Positions 42,171 through 51,190 of a stretch of DNA of 64,000 nt are shown here, one piece after another. The stretch lies in the NCBI RefSeq assembly GCF_026020075.1, contig NZ_CP102772.1, positions 2,480,001-2,544,000 on the forward strand, written 5' to 3'. The DNA comes from Bosea sp. NBC_00550. Lineage in GTDB: Bacteria; Pseudomonadota; Alphaproteobacteria; Rhizobiales; Beijerinckiaceae. The position numbers and the translations under genes are program-made. Below the pieces are notes generated by a model, which saw only the letters and a program-made list of their open reading frames with translations, did no database searches and had not been told where the DNA came from. Within the stretch, counting starts at the first letter, position 1; each line of letters opens with the position of its first letter.

Positions 42171-43304
42171 GTGACGCCCGAAGAAATCCTGAAGGCATTG
42201 ATCCAATTCCCCTCCGTGGTGGGGCGGCCCAACGCCGCCATCGCGGGCTGGATTGCGCAATATCTCGACGATCTCGGCATCGAAGCGCAACTTCTCACCG
42301 GCCCCGAAGGCGACCGGGTGAACCTGTTCGCCACGATCGGCCCGCGAGATGTCCCCGGCCTCGTCCTGTCCGGCCATATGGACGTCGTCCCGGCGCAGGA
42401 GCCGCAATGGAGCGCCGCTCCGTTTCAGTTGCGCATGGAGGGCGACAAGCTGTTCGGCCGCGGCACGAGCGACATGAAGGGCTTTCTCGCAGCGGCGCTC
42501 GCGATCGTTCCGACGCTCGTTGCCCTGAAGCCTGCGCGGCCGATCCATCTCGCATTCTCCTATGACGAAGAGGCGGGTTGCCGCGGCGTTCCCCATCTCA
42601 TCGCCGCGTTGCCTTCGCTGTGTGCCCTCCCTGTGGCAGCCGTCATCGGCGAGCCGAGCGGGCTCAGGCCGATCCTCGCCCATAAGGGCAAGGCCGCCGC
42701 GCGCGTGGAGGTTCACGGCCGGGCCGGCCATTCCTCCCGCCCCGATCTCGGCCTCAACGCCATTCATGCGATGGGGCGGGTGATCGCGGCCGCCAACGAT
42801 GCTGCTACAGGGCTGAGCGGCGGCCCGCTCGATCCCGTATTCGAACCGCCCTACTCCACGATCCAGATCGGCACGATCCGCGGCGGTGACGCGCTCAACA
42901 TCATCCCGGAAAGCTGCATCATCGAGATCGAGGCGCGCGCCATCGCCGGCGTTTCGCCGGCAACCTTGCTCGAACCGGTGCGCGAGGCGCTTGAAAGCCT
43001 GCGGAGCGAAGGATTCGAAACCAGCTGGCAGTCGATCGCCGGCTATCCCGCACTGTCTCTTCCGGCCCAGGCGCCGATCGCCCGGCTGCTGGCGCAAGTC
43101 ACGGGCAAGGATGCTCTGGCGGCGGTGAGCTACGGCACGGAGGCCGGCCTCTACCAGGCGGCGGGTATCGACGCGATCATCTGTGGCCCGGGCGACATCG
43201 TGCGCGCTCACAAGCCCGACGAATATATCACGCGCGACGAACTCGCGGGCTATGTCGACATGCTCGAACGGCTCTGCGCGGAGTTCGCGCAGAAAGCACC
43301 CTGA
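42171..43304 (+). CDS. ArgE/DapE-family deacylase (acetylornithine deacetylase-like)
   Basis: A 377-residue M20 metallohydrolase. Metal ligands and active-site motifs are clear: LSGHMDVVPAQ (His, Asp), GRGTSDMKG (bridging Asp), YDEEAGCRG (Glu pair), IGEPSGLRP, the dimerisation-domain His in HGRAGHSS, and GGDALNIIPESC. It resembles acetylornithine deacetylase, but the neighbourhood is catabolic, so N-acyl amines or N-acetyl diamino acids are plausible. The start is GTG 42171, after GGAG; readings beginning at 41661 run through antisense of the GNAT gene. It is followed by four same-strand genes with short gaps. Confidence 0.85.
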   Translation: MTPEEILKALIQFPSVVGRPNAAIAGWIAQYLDDLGIEAQLLTGPEGDRVNLFATIGPRDVPGLVLSGHMDVVPAQEPQWSAAPFQLRMEGDKLFGRGTSDMKGFLAAALAIVPTLVALKPARPIHLAFSYDEEAGCRGVPHLIAALPSLCALPVAAVIGEPSGLRPILAHKGKAAARVEVHGRAGHSSRPDLGLNAIHAMGRVIAAANDAATGLSGGPLDPVFEPPYSTIQIGTIRGGDALNIIPESCIIEIEARAIAGVSPATLLEPVREALESLRSEGFETSWQSIAGYPALSLPAQAPIARLLAQVTGKDALAAVSYGTEAGLYQAAGIDAIICGPGDIVRAHKPDEYITRDELAGYVDMLERLCAEFAQKAP

Positions 43305-43328
43305 TCTCCCGGTCCCAAGGAGCGCGCC

Positions 43329-44252
43329 TTGACCTTCCTGTTCAATTCGACCGACGAGCGGGCGCGGGTTTTCGCGGCGCGTTTTGCGGAAGACATGCCC
43401 GATATCCGCTTCATCAGAAGCAGCGATCCCCACGATCCCGCCGAGATCCGCTATCTGATCACCTGGACGGCTCCGGAAAATCTCCACCACTTCTCAAATC
43501 TGGAGATCCTGTTCTCGATTGGGGCCGGGATCGACCAGATGAACACGGACGGATTGCCCACCGAGGTCCTCGTCGTCCGCATGGTCGAGGACGGCATCAC
43601 CCGCATGATGCAGGAATATGTCACGCTCAGTGTGCTCGCCCTGCATCGGCAATGGCCGCTCTATATCGCCCAGCAGAGGGCCGCGCACTGGGAGCCTTAC
43701 GATATCGTATCCGCCCCGGACAGGCGGATCGGCGTGCTGGGGCTGGGCATGATGGGATCGGCCGTCATCGAGCGCCTCAAACCCTTCGGCTTCCCGATTA
43801 CAGGATGGAGCCGCTCGCCACGAGCGATCGAGGGCATTCGTTGCCTCCATGGAAAAGCGGGTCTCTCCACCCTGCTCGCCGAAACCGACATCCTGATCTG
43901 CCTGCTGCCGCTCACGCCTGATACCGCCGGAATTCTCGATGCGGAACTTTTCGCGAAGCTGCCCGTCGGCGCCGGCCTCGTGCATGTCGGCCGCGGCCAG
44001 CATCTCGACCATGCCGCCCTCATCGATGCGCTCGACAGCAGCCATCTGTCGGCCGCCGTGCTCGATGTCACGGAGCCGGAGCCGCTGCCGGCCGATCATC
44101 GCCTGTGGAGCCATCCCAAGGTGATCCTGACGCCGCATATCGCCAGCAAGGTCGAGGCAGCTCCCGCGGCCAGGGCCGTCGTCGAGAACCTCCGCCGTCA
44201 CCGCTCCGGCCTGCCGCCGATCGGGCTGGTCGACCGCAGCCGTGGCTACTGA
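43329..44252 (+). CDS. D-2-hydroxyacid dehydrogenase (GhrA-like)
   Basis: A 307-residue NAD(P)H-dependent 2-hydroxyacid dehydrogenase. It has the Rossmann motif [13 protein letters not shown] (about 137), [26 protein letters not shown] and [32 protein letters not shown], where the catalytic Glu and His lie. The expected catalytic Arg of the VNxxRG motif is represented by VHVGRGQ. Family members reduce glyoxylate or hydroxypyruvate. The start is TTG 43329 with AAGGAG, 25 bases after the deacylase. Confidence 0.88.
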   Translation: MTFLFNSTDERARVFAARFAEDMPDIRFIRSSDPHDPAEIRYLITWTAPENLHHFSNLEILFSIGAGIDQMNTDGLPTEVLVVRMVEDGITRMMQEYVTLSVLALHRQWPLYIAQQRAAHWEPYDIVSAPDRRIGVLGLGMMGSAVIERLKPFGFPITGWSRSPRAIEGIRCLHGKAGLSTLLAETDILICLLPLTPDTAGILDAELFAKLPVGAGLVHVGRGQHLDHAALIDALDSSHLSAAVLDVTEPEPLPADHRLWSHPKVILTPHIASKVEAAPAARAVVENLRRHRSGLPPIGLVDRSRGY

Positions 44253-44283
44253 ATCTCTCCAAACCCGAACGAAAGGAATTCCA

Positions 44284-44637
44284 ATGTCGCTCCTCATCAA
44301 GCTCGACCTTGCTCCCACCAGCGAGCCCAAGCATTCCACGGCGGCCGCAGACCGCCTGATTTCCGGGACTCCTACGTTCAACACCTGGGCCCAGGACCAG
44401 TCCCGCGGCGAACCCGTGCGCACCGGTGTATGGGAAGCAACGCCCGGCGAAACCCGCTCGATCAAGGGCGAGACGGTGGAGTTCTGCTACATCCTGTCGG
44501 GCGTGATCGAACTGGCCGAAGAAGGTCAGCCGCCGCGCACCTTTCGCGCCGGCGACAGCTTCGTCATGAAGCCCGGCTTCGTCGGCATCTGGAAGACGAT
44601 CGAGACCGTCCGAAAGATCTACGTGATCGTCGGCTGA
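44284..44637 (+). CDS. Small cupin (DUF861 type)
   Basis: A 117-residue single-domain cupin. Motif 1 is reduced (GVWEATPGETRSIKGETVEFCYILSGVIELAEEG) and motif 2 is FRAGDSFVMKPGFVGIWKTIETVRKIYV, the usual DUF861 form found in ureidoglycine aminohydrolase-like proteins and in small sugar- or amine-related accessory proteins. AAGGAA precedes ATG 44284. A catalytic role is uncertain; in many amine-catabolism clusters such cupins accompany FAD oxidases. Confidence 0.8.
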   Translation: MSLLIKLDLAPTSEPKHSTAAADRLISGTPTFNTWAQDQSRGEPVRTGVWEATPGETRSIKGETVEFCYILSGVIELAEEGQPPRTFRAGDSFVMKPGFVGIWKTIETVRKIYVIVG

Positions 44638-44770
44638 CCTGAGCTTGCCGAAGAATCGGCCGCTCGGGACCCCGCAAACAGGATTTCCGGTCGATCGAGC
44701 GGCCCTCACAGGCGCAAACTTCGGGCCGGACCGAACTACGCTCGGGCGACCGTCATCCGGAGATGCACCC

Positions 44771-46234
44771 TTGTCGCTGAGTTTCGATCCCGCTTCGGTC
44801 ACGCTCCCGCGCGGCCATTTCATCGCCGGCGAATGGGTCGACGCCAGGGATGGAATCGACCTGCATCGCCCCTCCGACGCGGTCGCCTTTGCCGCCTGTC
44901 CCGTCGCCGACGCGGACCTCGTCGACCGCGCGGTGGGCGCCGCGAAGGCCGCGCTGGCGCTGAGCGGTTGGGGGCGCCTGGCGCCGCGCGAGCGTGCCCG
45001 CGCGCTGCATCGCTGGGCCGATCTCATCGAGGCGGAAGCGGAAACGCTGGCGCGGCTGGAGGCGATCGCCTCGACCCGGCCGATCTCCGAATTGATGGCG
45101 GGCGACATCCCCGTCACAGCGGAGCAGATCCGCTTCTTCGCCGAATTCGCCGACAAGGAAGGCGGCGACCTCGTCCCGACCGGCTCCGACAGCTTCGGCA
45201 TGATCGCGACCGAACCCTATGGCGTGGTCGGCGCCATCACGCCCTGGAACTTTCCGGTCAACATGGCCGGCTGGAAGCTCGGCCCCGCGCTCGCGGCCGG
45301 CAATGCCGTCGTGCTGAAGCCATCCGAGATGACGCCCTTCGCGACGCTTTATCTGGCGGAACTGTCGGTTCGCGCCGGATTGCCGGCAGGGCTCATCAAC
45401 ATCGTGCTCGGCGACGGCCGGACGACCGGCACGGCGATCACCGGCCATCCCGATATCGCCAAGGTCAGCTTCACCGGCTCGACCGCCGCCGGCGCCGCCA
45501 TCATGGAGAACATCGCCCGCACCGGCATCAAGCCGATGACGCTCGAACTCGGCGGCAAGAGCCCGCAGCTCGTCTTCGCCGACGCCGACCTGCCGCTCGC
45601 CGCCGCCGCCATCGCCCGCAGCGTTCTCGGCAATGCCGGCCAGGCCTGCGTTGCCGGCTCTCGCCTGATCGTGGCGGAAAGCGTCGCGGAGGAACTGGTC
45701 GGGCTCATCGTCGACCGCATGCGCGCGGTCCGGCTGGGTGCGACCTGGGATGCGGCAAGCGCCTATTCGCCGATAATCTCGGAACGGCAGATCGGCCGCA
45801 TGGCAAGCATCGTCGATGCGGCGGTCGCGCGCGGCGCCACTTGCCGGCTCGGCGGCGAACGCCTCGACCACGCCGGCTATTTCTATGCGCCGACCGTGCT
45901 GGAAGACATCGACGCCACCTCGCCTGCCGTGACCGAGGAAATCTTTGGGCCGGTCCTGACCGTCCAGACCTTCCGGGAGGAAGAGGAAGGGCTCGGGCTC
46001 GCCGATCACCCGACCTACGGGCTTTGCGCCGGCCTCTACACCCGCGACCTCTCACGGGCGCTGCGCGCGATCAACAGCCTGCAGGCCGGCACCATCTGGG
46101 TCAATCGCTATGGCCGCTCGCGCGACCACATCCTCCCGACCGGCGGGTACAAGCAGTCCGGCCTCGGCAAGGACCTGGGACGCGAGGCCTATCTCGCGAA
46201 CCGCAAATCGAAAAGCGTCCTGATCGCCCTTTGA
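44771..46234 (+). CDS. NAD(P)-dependent aldehyde dehydrogenase
   Basis: A protein of about 487 residues of the ALDH superfamily. Motifs are TPWNFPVNMAGWKLGPALAAGN (cofactor), VSFTGSTAAG, the catalytic Glu in LELGGKSPQLVF and the catalytic Cys in GNAGQACVAGSR. It then has EEIFGPVLTV and NRYGRSRDHILPTGGYKQSG. The start is probably TTG 44771, after CGGAGA, which fits the family N-terminus (FIAGEWVDA); a TTG at 44645 would add 42 atypical residues. It probably oxidises an amino-aldehyde made in this cluster. Confidence 0.88.
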   Translation: MSLSFDPASVTLPRGHFIAGEWVDARDGIDLHRPSDAVAFAACPVADADLVDRAVGAAKAALALSGWGRLAPRERARALHRWADLIEAEAETLARLEAIASTRPISELMAGDIPVTAEQIRFFAEFADKEGGDLVPTGSDSFGMIATEPYGVVGAITPWNFPVNMAGWKLGPALAAGNAVVLKPSEMTPFATLYLAELSVRAGLPAGLINIVLGDGRTTGTAITGHPDIAKVSFTGSTAAGAAIMENIARTGIKPMTLELGGKSPQLVFADADLPLAAAAIARSVLGNAGQACVAGSRLIVAESVAEELVGLIVDRMRAVRLGATWDAASAYSPIISERQIGRMASIVDAAVARGATCRLGGERLDHAGYFYAPTVLEDIDATSPAVTEEIFGPVLTVQTFREEEEGLGLADHPTYGLCAGLYTRDLSRALRAINSLQAGTIWVNRYGRSRDHILPTGGYKQSGLGKDLGREAYLANRKSKSVLIAL

Positions 46235-46245
46235 GGAGTCTCCCC

Positions 46246-47289
46246 GTGAAATCCTACAAGATTGCCCTGATCCCCGGCGACGGCATCGGTGTCGCCGTTA
46301 CCGAGGCCGCCTGGGAGGTGCTCGGACGCGCCGCGCATGGCGCGGGCTTCAAACTCGAAGGGACGACGTTCCCGTGGTCCTGCGACTTCTACGACAAGAC
46401 TGGCGCGATGATGCCGGCCGACGGCATCGAGACCTTGCGCGGCTCTGACGCCATCCTGCTCGGCGCCGTCGGCTGGCCCAAGCGCGTGGCGGATTCGGTC
46501 TCGCTGCACGGGCTCCTGCTGCCGATCCGCAAGGCCTTCGTGCAATACGCGAATATCCGTCCGCACCGCCTGCTGCCGGGCGTCGAGGGGCCGCTGCGCG
46601 CGAGCGCCTTCGACATCCTCTGCATCCGCGAGAATACCGAGGGCGAATATGCCGGTGCCGGCGGGCGCGTCCATAACGGCACGCTCGACGAAGTCGCGGT
46701 CGAAACCTCGGTCTTCACGCGCAAGGGCGTCGAGCGCATCCTGCGCTTCGGTTTCGAGCAGGCGCGGAAGCGCCGCGGCAAGCTTGCCTCGGTGACGAAA
46801 TCGAACGCCCAGAAATACTCGATGGTGTTCTGGGACGAGATCACTGCCTTGGTCGCGTCCGACTACCCCGATATCGAGGTCACCAACTACCATATCGACG
46901 CCATGGCCGCGCGCATGGTGATGGCGCCGGAAAGCCTCGACGTGGTGGTCGCTTCCAACCTCTTTGGCGACATCCTGACCGACCTTGGCGCCGCGATCCA
47001 GGGCGGTCTCGGCTTCGCCGCTTCCGCCAACATCAACCCCGAGCGCAATGCGCCCTCGATGTTCGAGCCCGTGCATGGCTCGGCCCCCGATATCGCCCAT
47101 CTCGGCATCGCCAATCCGATCGCCGCGATCTGGTCCGGCGCGATGATGCTGGAGCATCTCGGCGAGGCAGGCGCGGCAGGCGCCGTGATGACGGCGATCG
47201 AAGCCGCCACGGCCCGTGGTATCGGCTCCGAGCCGGGCAAGCACAAGACCCAGGACATCACCGCCGCCGTGCTCTCGGCGCTCGGCTGA
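46246..47289 (+). CDS. Tartrate/isopropylmalate-type dehydrogenase
   Basis: A 347-residue member of the isocitrate/isopropylmalate dehydrogenase family. Seen are LIPGDGIGVAVTEAAWEVL, the substrate Arg region (YANIRPHRLLPG), IRENTEGEYAGAGG, the metal site VASNLFGDILTDLGAAI and the NAD region EPVHGSAPDIA. Length and the IRENTEGEYAG variant fit tartrate dehydrogenase/D-malate dehydrogenase-like enzymes rather than LeuB. GTG start at 46246 with GAGGAG upstream, 11 bases after the ALDH. Confidence 0.85.
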   Translation: MKSYKIALIPGDGIGVAVTEAAWEVLGRAAHGAGFKLEGTTFPWSCDFYDKTGAMMPADGIETLRGSDAILLGAVGWPKRVADSVSLHGLLLPIRKAFVQYANIRPHRLLPGVEGPLRASAFDILCIRENTEGEYAGAGGRVHNGTLDEVAVETSVFTRKGVERILRFGFEQARKRRGKLASVTKSNAQKYSMVFWDEITALVASDYPDIEVTNYHIDAMAARMVMAPESLDVVVASNLFGDILTDLGAAIQGGLGFAASANINPERNAPSMFEPVHGSAPDIAHLGIANPIAAIWSGAMMLEHLGEAGAAGAVMTAIEAATARGIGSEPGKHKTQDITAAVLSALG

Positions 47290-47302
47290 CGGAGACTGAA
47301 CC

Positions 47303-48766
47303 ATGGCAATTCAAACCCTTCGCGACCCCGCCCTTTTACGTGAAGCCTGCCTCGTCGGCGGCAACTGGCGGGCCGCCGCTTCCGGCCGCACGCTCGACGT
47401 GATCGACCCGTCGACGCAAGTTGCCATCGGCTCCGTGCCGGATGCCGATGGCACTGACACGCGCGCCGCGGTCGAGGCCGCGTCCGCCGCCTTCGGCGCC
47501 TGGCGTGCCAAGCCGAATGCCGAGCGCGCTGCGCTGCTGGAAGCCTGGCACGCGCTGATGTTGGAGCATGTCGAGGACCTCGCCCTGATCCTGACGCGCG
47601 AGCAGGGGAAGCCACTGGCGGAGGCGCGCGGCGAAATCCGCTACGGCGCTTCTTTCGTCAAATGGTTCGCCGAGGAAGCGCGGCGCATCGACGGATCGAC
47701 GATCCCTGCCCCGACCGCTGACCGACGCATCATCGTGATGAAGCAGCCGGTCGGCGTCTGCGGCATCGTCACGCCCTGGAACTTCCCGAACGCGATGATC
47801 ACCCGAAAGGTAGCGCCGGCATTGGCGGCTGGTTGCACTGTAGTGATCAAGCCTTCGGAGCTGACACCTTTTTCGGCGCTGGCGCTCGGCGTTTTGGCGG
47901 AGCGGGCCGGCATCCCGGCCGGCGTCATCAACATCGTCACCGGCATGCCCGCCGCGATCGGCGCCGAGCTCACCGGTAACCCGACTGTCCGCAAGATCTC
48001 CTTCACCGGCTCCACGCGGGTCGGCGCGCTACTGATGCGGCAGGCCTCTGACGGCATCAAGCGGCTCAGCCTGGAGCTCGGCGGCAACGCGCCCTTCATC
48101 GTCTTCGACGACGCCGATCTCGATCTCGCGATCGAGGGCGTGCTCGTCTCGAAATTTCGCAATGGCGGCCAGACCTGCGTCTGCGCCAACCGCATACTGG
48201 TGCAGGATGCCATCTATGATCGCTTCGCCGACAGGCTTTCGGCCCGCGTCGCGGCGATGAAGGTCGGCCCCGGCACGCAGGCCGGCGTCGATATCGGGCC
48301 GATGATCAACCGTGCCTCGATCGAGAAGATCGAGCGCCATGTCGACGATGCCCTGTCGAAGGGCGCCACGCGCCTCGCAGCCGCGAGCGAGATGCCGAAG
48401 GGCGCGCAATACGCCACGCCGCTCGTCCTCGGCGATGCGACCACCGAGATGCAGCTCGCCGGCGAGGAGACCTTCGGCCCGGTCGCGCCGCTGTTCCGCT
48501 TCGGCAGCGAGGAGGAAGCCATCCGCATCGCCAACGACACGCCCTTCGGACTCGCCTCCTATTTCTTCACCCAGGACATTCGGCGTTCCTGGCGCGTCGG
48601 CGAGGCGCTCGAGTTCGGAATGGTCGGGCTCAATACCGGCGCGATCTCGATGGAGGTCGCGCCCTTCGGCGGCGTCAAGCAATCGGGCCTCGGGCGCGAA
48701 GGCTCGCGGCTGGGCATCGAGGAATATCTCGAGGTCAAGGCCTTCCATATCGGCGGGCTCGGCTGA
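47303..48766 (+). CDS. gabD: Succinate-semialdehyde dehydrogenase-like ALDH
   Basis: A 487-residue aldehyde dehydrogenase of the GabD branch: TPWNFPNAMITRKVAPALAAGC, ISFTGSTRVG, catalytic Glu in LELGGNAPFIVF, catalytic Cys in NGGQTCVCANR, and GEETFGPVAPLF. The GGNAPFIVFDDADLD string is typical of NAD(P) succinate-semialdehyde dehydrogenases. Such an enzyme ends GABA and putrescine breakdown by making succinate. It is the sixth gene of the plus-strand run begun at 42171 and faces the FAD oxidoreductase at 48913. Confidence 0.87.
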   Translation: MAIQTLRDPALLREACLVGGNWRAAASGRTLDVIDPSTQVAIGSVPDADGTDTRAAVEAASAAFGAWRAKPNAERAALLEAWHALMLEHVEDLALILTREQGKPLAEARGEIRYGASFVKWFAEEARRIDGSTIPAPTADRRIIVMKQPVGVCGIVTPWNFPNAMITRKVAPALAAGCTVVIKPSELTPFSALALGVLAERAGIPAGVINIVTGMPAAIGAELTGNPTVRKISFTGSTRVGALLMRQASDGIKRLSLELGGNAPFIVFDDADLDLAIEGVLVSKFRNGGQTCVCANRILVQDAIYDRFADRLSARVAAMKVGPGTQAGVDIGPMINRASIEKIERHVDDALSKGATRLAAASEMPKGAQYATPLVLGDATTEMQLAGEETFGPVAPLFRFGSEEEAIRIANDTPFGLASYFFTQDIRRSWRVGEALEFGMVGLNTGAISMEVAPFGGVKQSGLGREGSRLGIEEYLEVKAFHIGGLG

Positions 48767-48801
48767 GCAGGCCGCTCGCTACAACCCAGGCGACGGCAGA
48801 G

Positions 48802-48896
48802 CGTCATTCTCGGGCTTGACCCGAGAATCTCTGGAAAGAGGGGCGCAGGAAACCTCATCCGGCATGAGATGCTCGGGTCAAGCCCGAGCATTGACG
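48802..48896. repeat. REP-like palindrome between convergent genes
   Basis: The first half, CGTCATTCTCGGGCTTGACC with CGAGAATCTC, and the second half, GAGATGCTCGGGTCAAGCCC with GAGCATTGACG, are reverse complements at most positions. Each half also folds on itself. It probably serves as a bidirectional terminator for gabD and the oxidase. Confidence 0.72.
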
Positions 48897-48912
48897 GCTT
48901 GTTTCCAGCGCC

Positions 48913-50190
48913 TTACTGGAAGCGATCGAGCGCCTTGTAATAGAGCCCGACCAGCGGCAGGAACCAGGGCTTGCCGAAATGGCCGGGCACCGCCGGCCAC
49001 GACAAACCCTTCAGCGGATTCCGGTCGGGCCGGCCGAGGATCGCGTCGGCCATGATCATGCCGAGATGCGTCGACATCTGCGCGCCGTGGCCTGAATAGC
49101 CCATCGCGTACCAGACGCCGTCCTCGTAGCCGGCACGGGGATAGCGATCCTTGGTCATGTCGACCAGACCGCCCCAGCAATAGTCGATCTCGACATCTCT
49201 GAGCTGCGGGAAGATGCCGGCGAGACTCGCACGCAGGATCGCGCCGCTCTTGGCGTCGGACGTCTGGTCCGAGGTCGCGGAAAAACGCGCCCGCCCGCCG
49301 AAGATCAGTCGGTTGTCCGGCGCGAGACGAAAGTAGTTGCCGATATTGAGCGAGGTCACGGCCGTGCGGTTGCCCGGCATGGTCGCCGCGACCTCGGCCT
49401 CGCTCAGCGGCCGCGTCGCGATCAGGAAGCTGCCGACCGCAATGATCCGGCGCCGGAACCAGGCGAATGGCCCGGAGGTATAGGCTCCCGTCGCGACGAG
49501 AACGTCCTTCGCCGAAATGCTTCCGCGCGGCGTCTGGAGAACATGCCGCCCTCCCTCCCGCCGCCGCTCGGTCACGGGCGCATGTTCGTGGATGACGGCG
49601 CCGTGCCGGGCGGCTGCGGTGGCCAGGCCAGTCACGAAGCGACCCATATGCATCATGGCGCTCTTCTTCGAGAGCATCGCGCCATGGAAGCTTTCGGAGC
49701 CGATCTCACCGGCGAGCTCGGCCCGGCTCAGCATGGCCGTATCGGGATCGGCCTCGCGATGCAGCACCTCGAAATTGCGGGTGAGCGAGGCGACATGCTC
49801 CGGCTTCGAGGCGAGCTTGAGCTTGCCCGCGCGCCGAAAGGAGCAGTCGATGTCCTCCTCGGCGACGATCCGCTCGATCGTATCGACGGAATCGTCGAAG
49901 GCCTTGTAGAGTGCGACGGCCCGCTCGGTGCCCAGCGCCGCCTTGGCGGCGATGAAGCTATGAGCGAGACCGTTGTTGAGATGGCCGCCATTGCGGCCCG
50001 AGGCTCCGTAGCCGACGCTTTCCGCCTCCAGCACGACGACCCTGGCGCCGGCCATGGCGAGCTGACGCGCCGCGGCGAGGCCGGTGAAGCCGCCGCCGAC
50101 GACGGCAACGTCATAAGAACCTTCGACCGGCCCCTCGGCGGCGCCGGTGAAGGGCGCCGCCATATCATGCCAATAGGATTTGAACTGCAT
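48913..50190 (-). CDS. FAD-dependent amine oxidase (PuuB-like)
   Basis: A 425-residue flavoprotein of the DAO family. Its dinucleotide-binding motif is VAVVGGGFTGLAAARQLA (about 29), followed by the AESVGYGASGRNGGHLNNG region typical of gamma-glutamylputrescine oxidase-like enzymes. At the C-terminus is YAMGYSGHGAQMSTHLGMIMAD, the FAD-stabilising Gly-rich part. Such enzymes oxidise a primary or secondary amine to an aldehyde or imine, releasing ammonia and H2O2. It is 11 bases downstream of the HAD gene at 50202, on the same strand. Confidence 0.85.
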   Translation of the reverse strand: MQFKSYWHDMAAPFTGAAEGPVEGSYDVAVVGGGFTGLAAARQLAMAGARVVVLEAESVGYGASGRNGGHLNNGLAHSFIAAKAALGTERAVALYKAFDDSVDTIERIVAEEDIDCSFRRAGKLKLASKPEHVASLTRNFEVLHREADPDTAMLSRAELAGEIGSESFHGAMLSKKSAMMHMGRFVTGLATAAARHGAVIHEHAPVTERRREGGRHVLQTPRGSISAKDVLVATGAYTSGPFAWFRRRIIAVGSFLIATRPLSEAEVAATMPGNRTAVTSLNIGNYFRLAPDNRLIFGGRARFSATSDQTSDAKSGAILRASLAGIFPQLRDVEIDYCWGGLVDMTKDRYPRAGYEDGVWYAMGYSGHGAQMSTHLGMIMADAILGRPDRNPLKGLSWPAVPGHFGKPWFLPLVGLYYKALDRFQ

Positions 50191-50201
50191 CGGCCGCGGC
50201 C

Positions 50202-50870
50202 TCAGAGCCCGAACACGCCGGGCAGGCCCGAGATGTCCTTGATCTCCGTATAGCCGTAATACGGATTCGCCGGCTCGTGCCCGCGATTGACCCAGACCTT
50301 GTTCTTGATGCCGAGGTCGTGGGCCGTCATCAGGTCGTAGCGGAACGATGACGAGACGTGGCAGACGTCGTCCGGACCGCAGCCGAGCATGTCGAACATC
50401 AACTCGAAGCCCTTCATGCGCGGCTTGTAGGATCGGGCCTGCTCAGCCGTGTAGACCGCATGGAAGGGCGCGCCGAGCCGCGCGACGTTATGAGGAATCT
50501 GGTCGTTATCCGCATTGGAGAGAATGACGAGTGGGATTTCCTTCGCCACGTTGGCAAGGCCCTCCGGCACGTCCGCATGCGGTCCCCAGGTCGGCACCTG
50601 CTCATAGATCCAGCGCGCATCCTCGGGACGGAAGGCGATCCCGTTCCGGCGGCAGGTCCGCTCCAGCGAATTGTAGACGACCTCTTCATAGGGCTTCCAG
50701 TCGCCGAGGATCTCGTCGAGCCGGTAGGCTGAGAAATTCGTGATGAACGTCCGCATCGCCGGCTCGTCCAGTTTGTCGGCGTAAAGCGCGCGCGCGGCCT
50801 TATCCATGGCGAAATAGATCAGCGTGCCATGGCAGTCGAAAGTCACGAATTTGGGCTTGATGACGGTCAT
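50202..50870 (-). CDS. Type II HAD hydrolase (haloacid dehalogenase-like), copy A
   Basis: A 222-residue HAD-superfamily protein. Motif I is FVTFDCHGTLIYF with the nucleophile Asp, motif II IPLVILSNADNDQ, and motif III in ARSYKPRMKGF; the closing segment is HVSSSFRYDLMTAHDLGIKNKVWVNR. The pattern is that of type II L-2-haloacid dehalogenase-like proteins, but true dehalogenases usually have Tyr before GTL, whereas this has His. A dehalogenase activity is therefore doubtful. It is upstream of, and coupled to, the FAD oxidase. Confidence 0.8.
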   Translation of the reverse strand: MTVIKPKFVTFDCHGTLIYFAMDKAARALYADKLDEPAMRTFITNFSAYRLDEILGDWKPYEEVVYNSLERTCRRNGIAFRPEDARWIYEQVPTWGPHADVPEGLANVAKEIPLVILSNADNDQIPHNVARLGAPFHAVYTAEQARSYKPRMKGFELMFDMLGCGPDDVCHVSSSFRYDLMTAHDLGIKNKVWVNRGHEPANPYYGYTEIKDISGLPGVFGL

Positions 50871-51190
50871 CCGCGGAAGTCCCCTGTGGCGAAACGGTTG
50901 TGTCCGTTACCGGGATCATAGCTCCCGGCAGAACGGCGCGAGCACCGCATTGCCGGCGGCAGGAAGCACAAACTGCCGTCCGCCCATGAGGCTATGGCAG
51001 AGAGTTTCGCCTGCATCGCGGCGGGGGCGGACCTCGCTTGCCGATTGCCGGCGCCTTATCGCCCGCCGTGGCATTCCATGCGGTCGCCGCGCATTCCTAC
51101 GGCCGAAGATATCGCGTCAGGCCACTCCTCAGAAGCAACTGCGCCGGCGCACCGCCTATCCATGATGCAACGGATACGAAGCGAAGCATC
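50871..51190. other. Divergent promoter region
   Basis: Some 320 bases between the HAD gene (minus) and the tandem GNAT gene (plus). The interrupted palindrome CCGGGA TCATAG CTCCCGG near 50911-50928 is the only symmetric element I see. No gene. Confidence 0.4.

Noticed and set aside
42171..43304. Assigning argE (arginine biosynthesis) to the deacylase
   Set aside because: Motifs fit the M20 family in general; no arginine genes are near and neighbours are catabolic, so I left the symbol empty.
50202..50870. Calling the HAD genes true L-2-haloacid dehalogenases
   Set aside because: Overall type II pattern fits, but the residue before GTL is His or Val instead of the usual Tyr, and the setting is amine catabolism.
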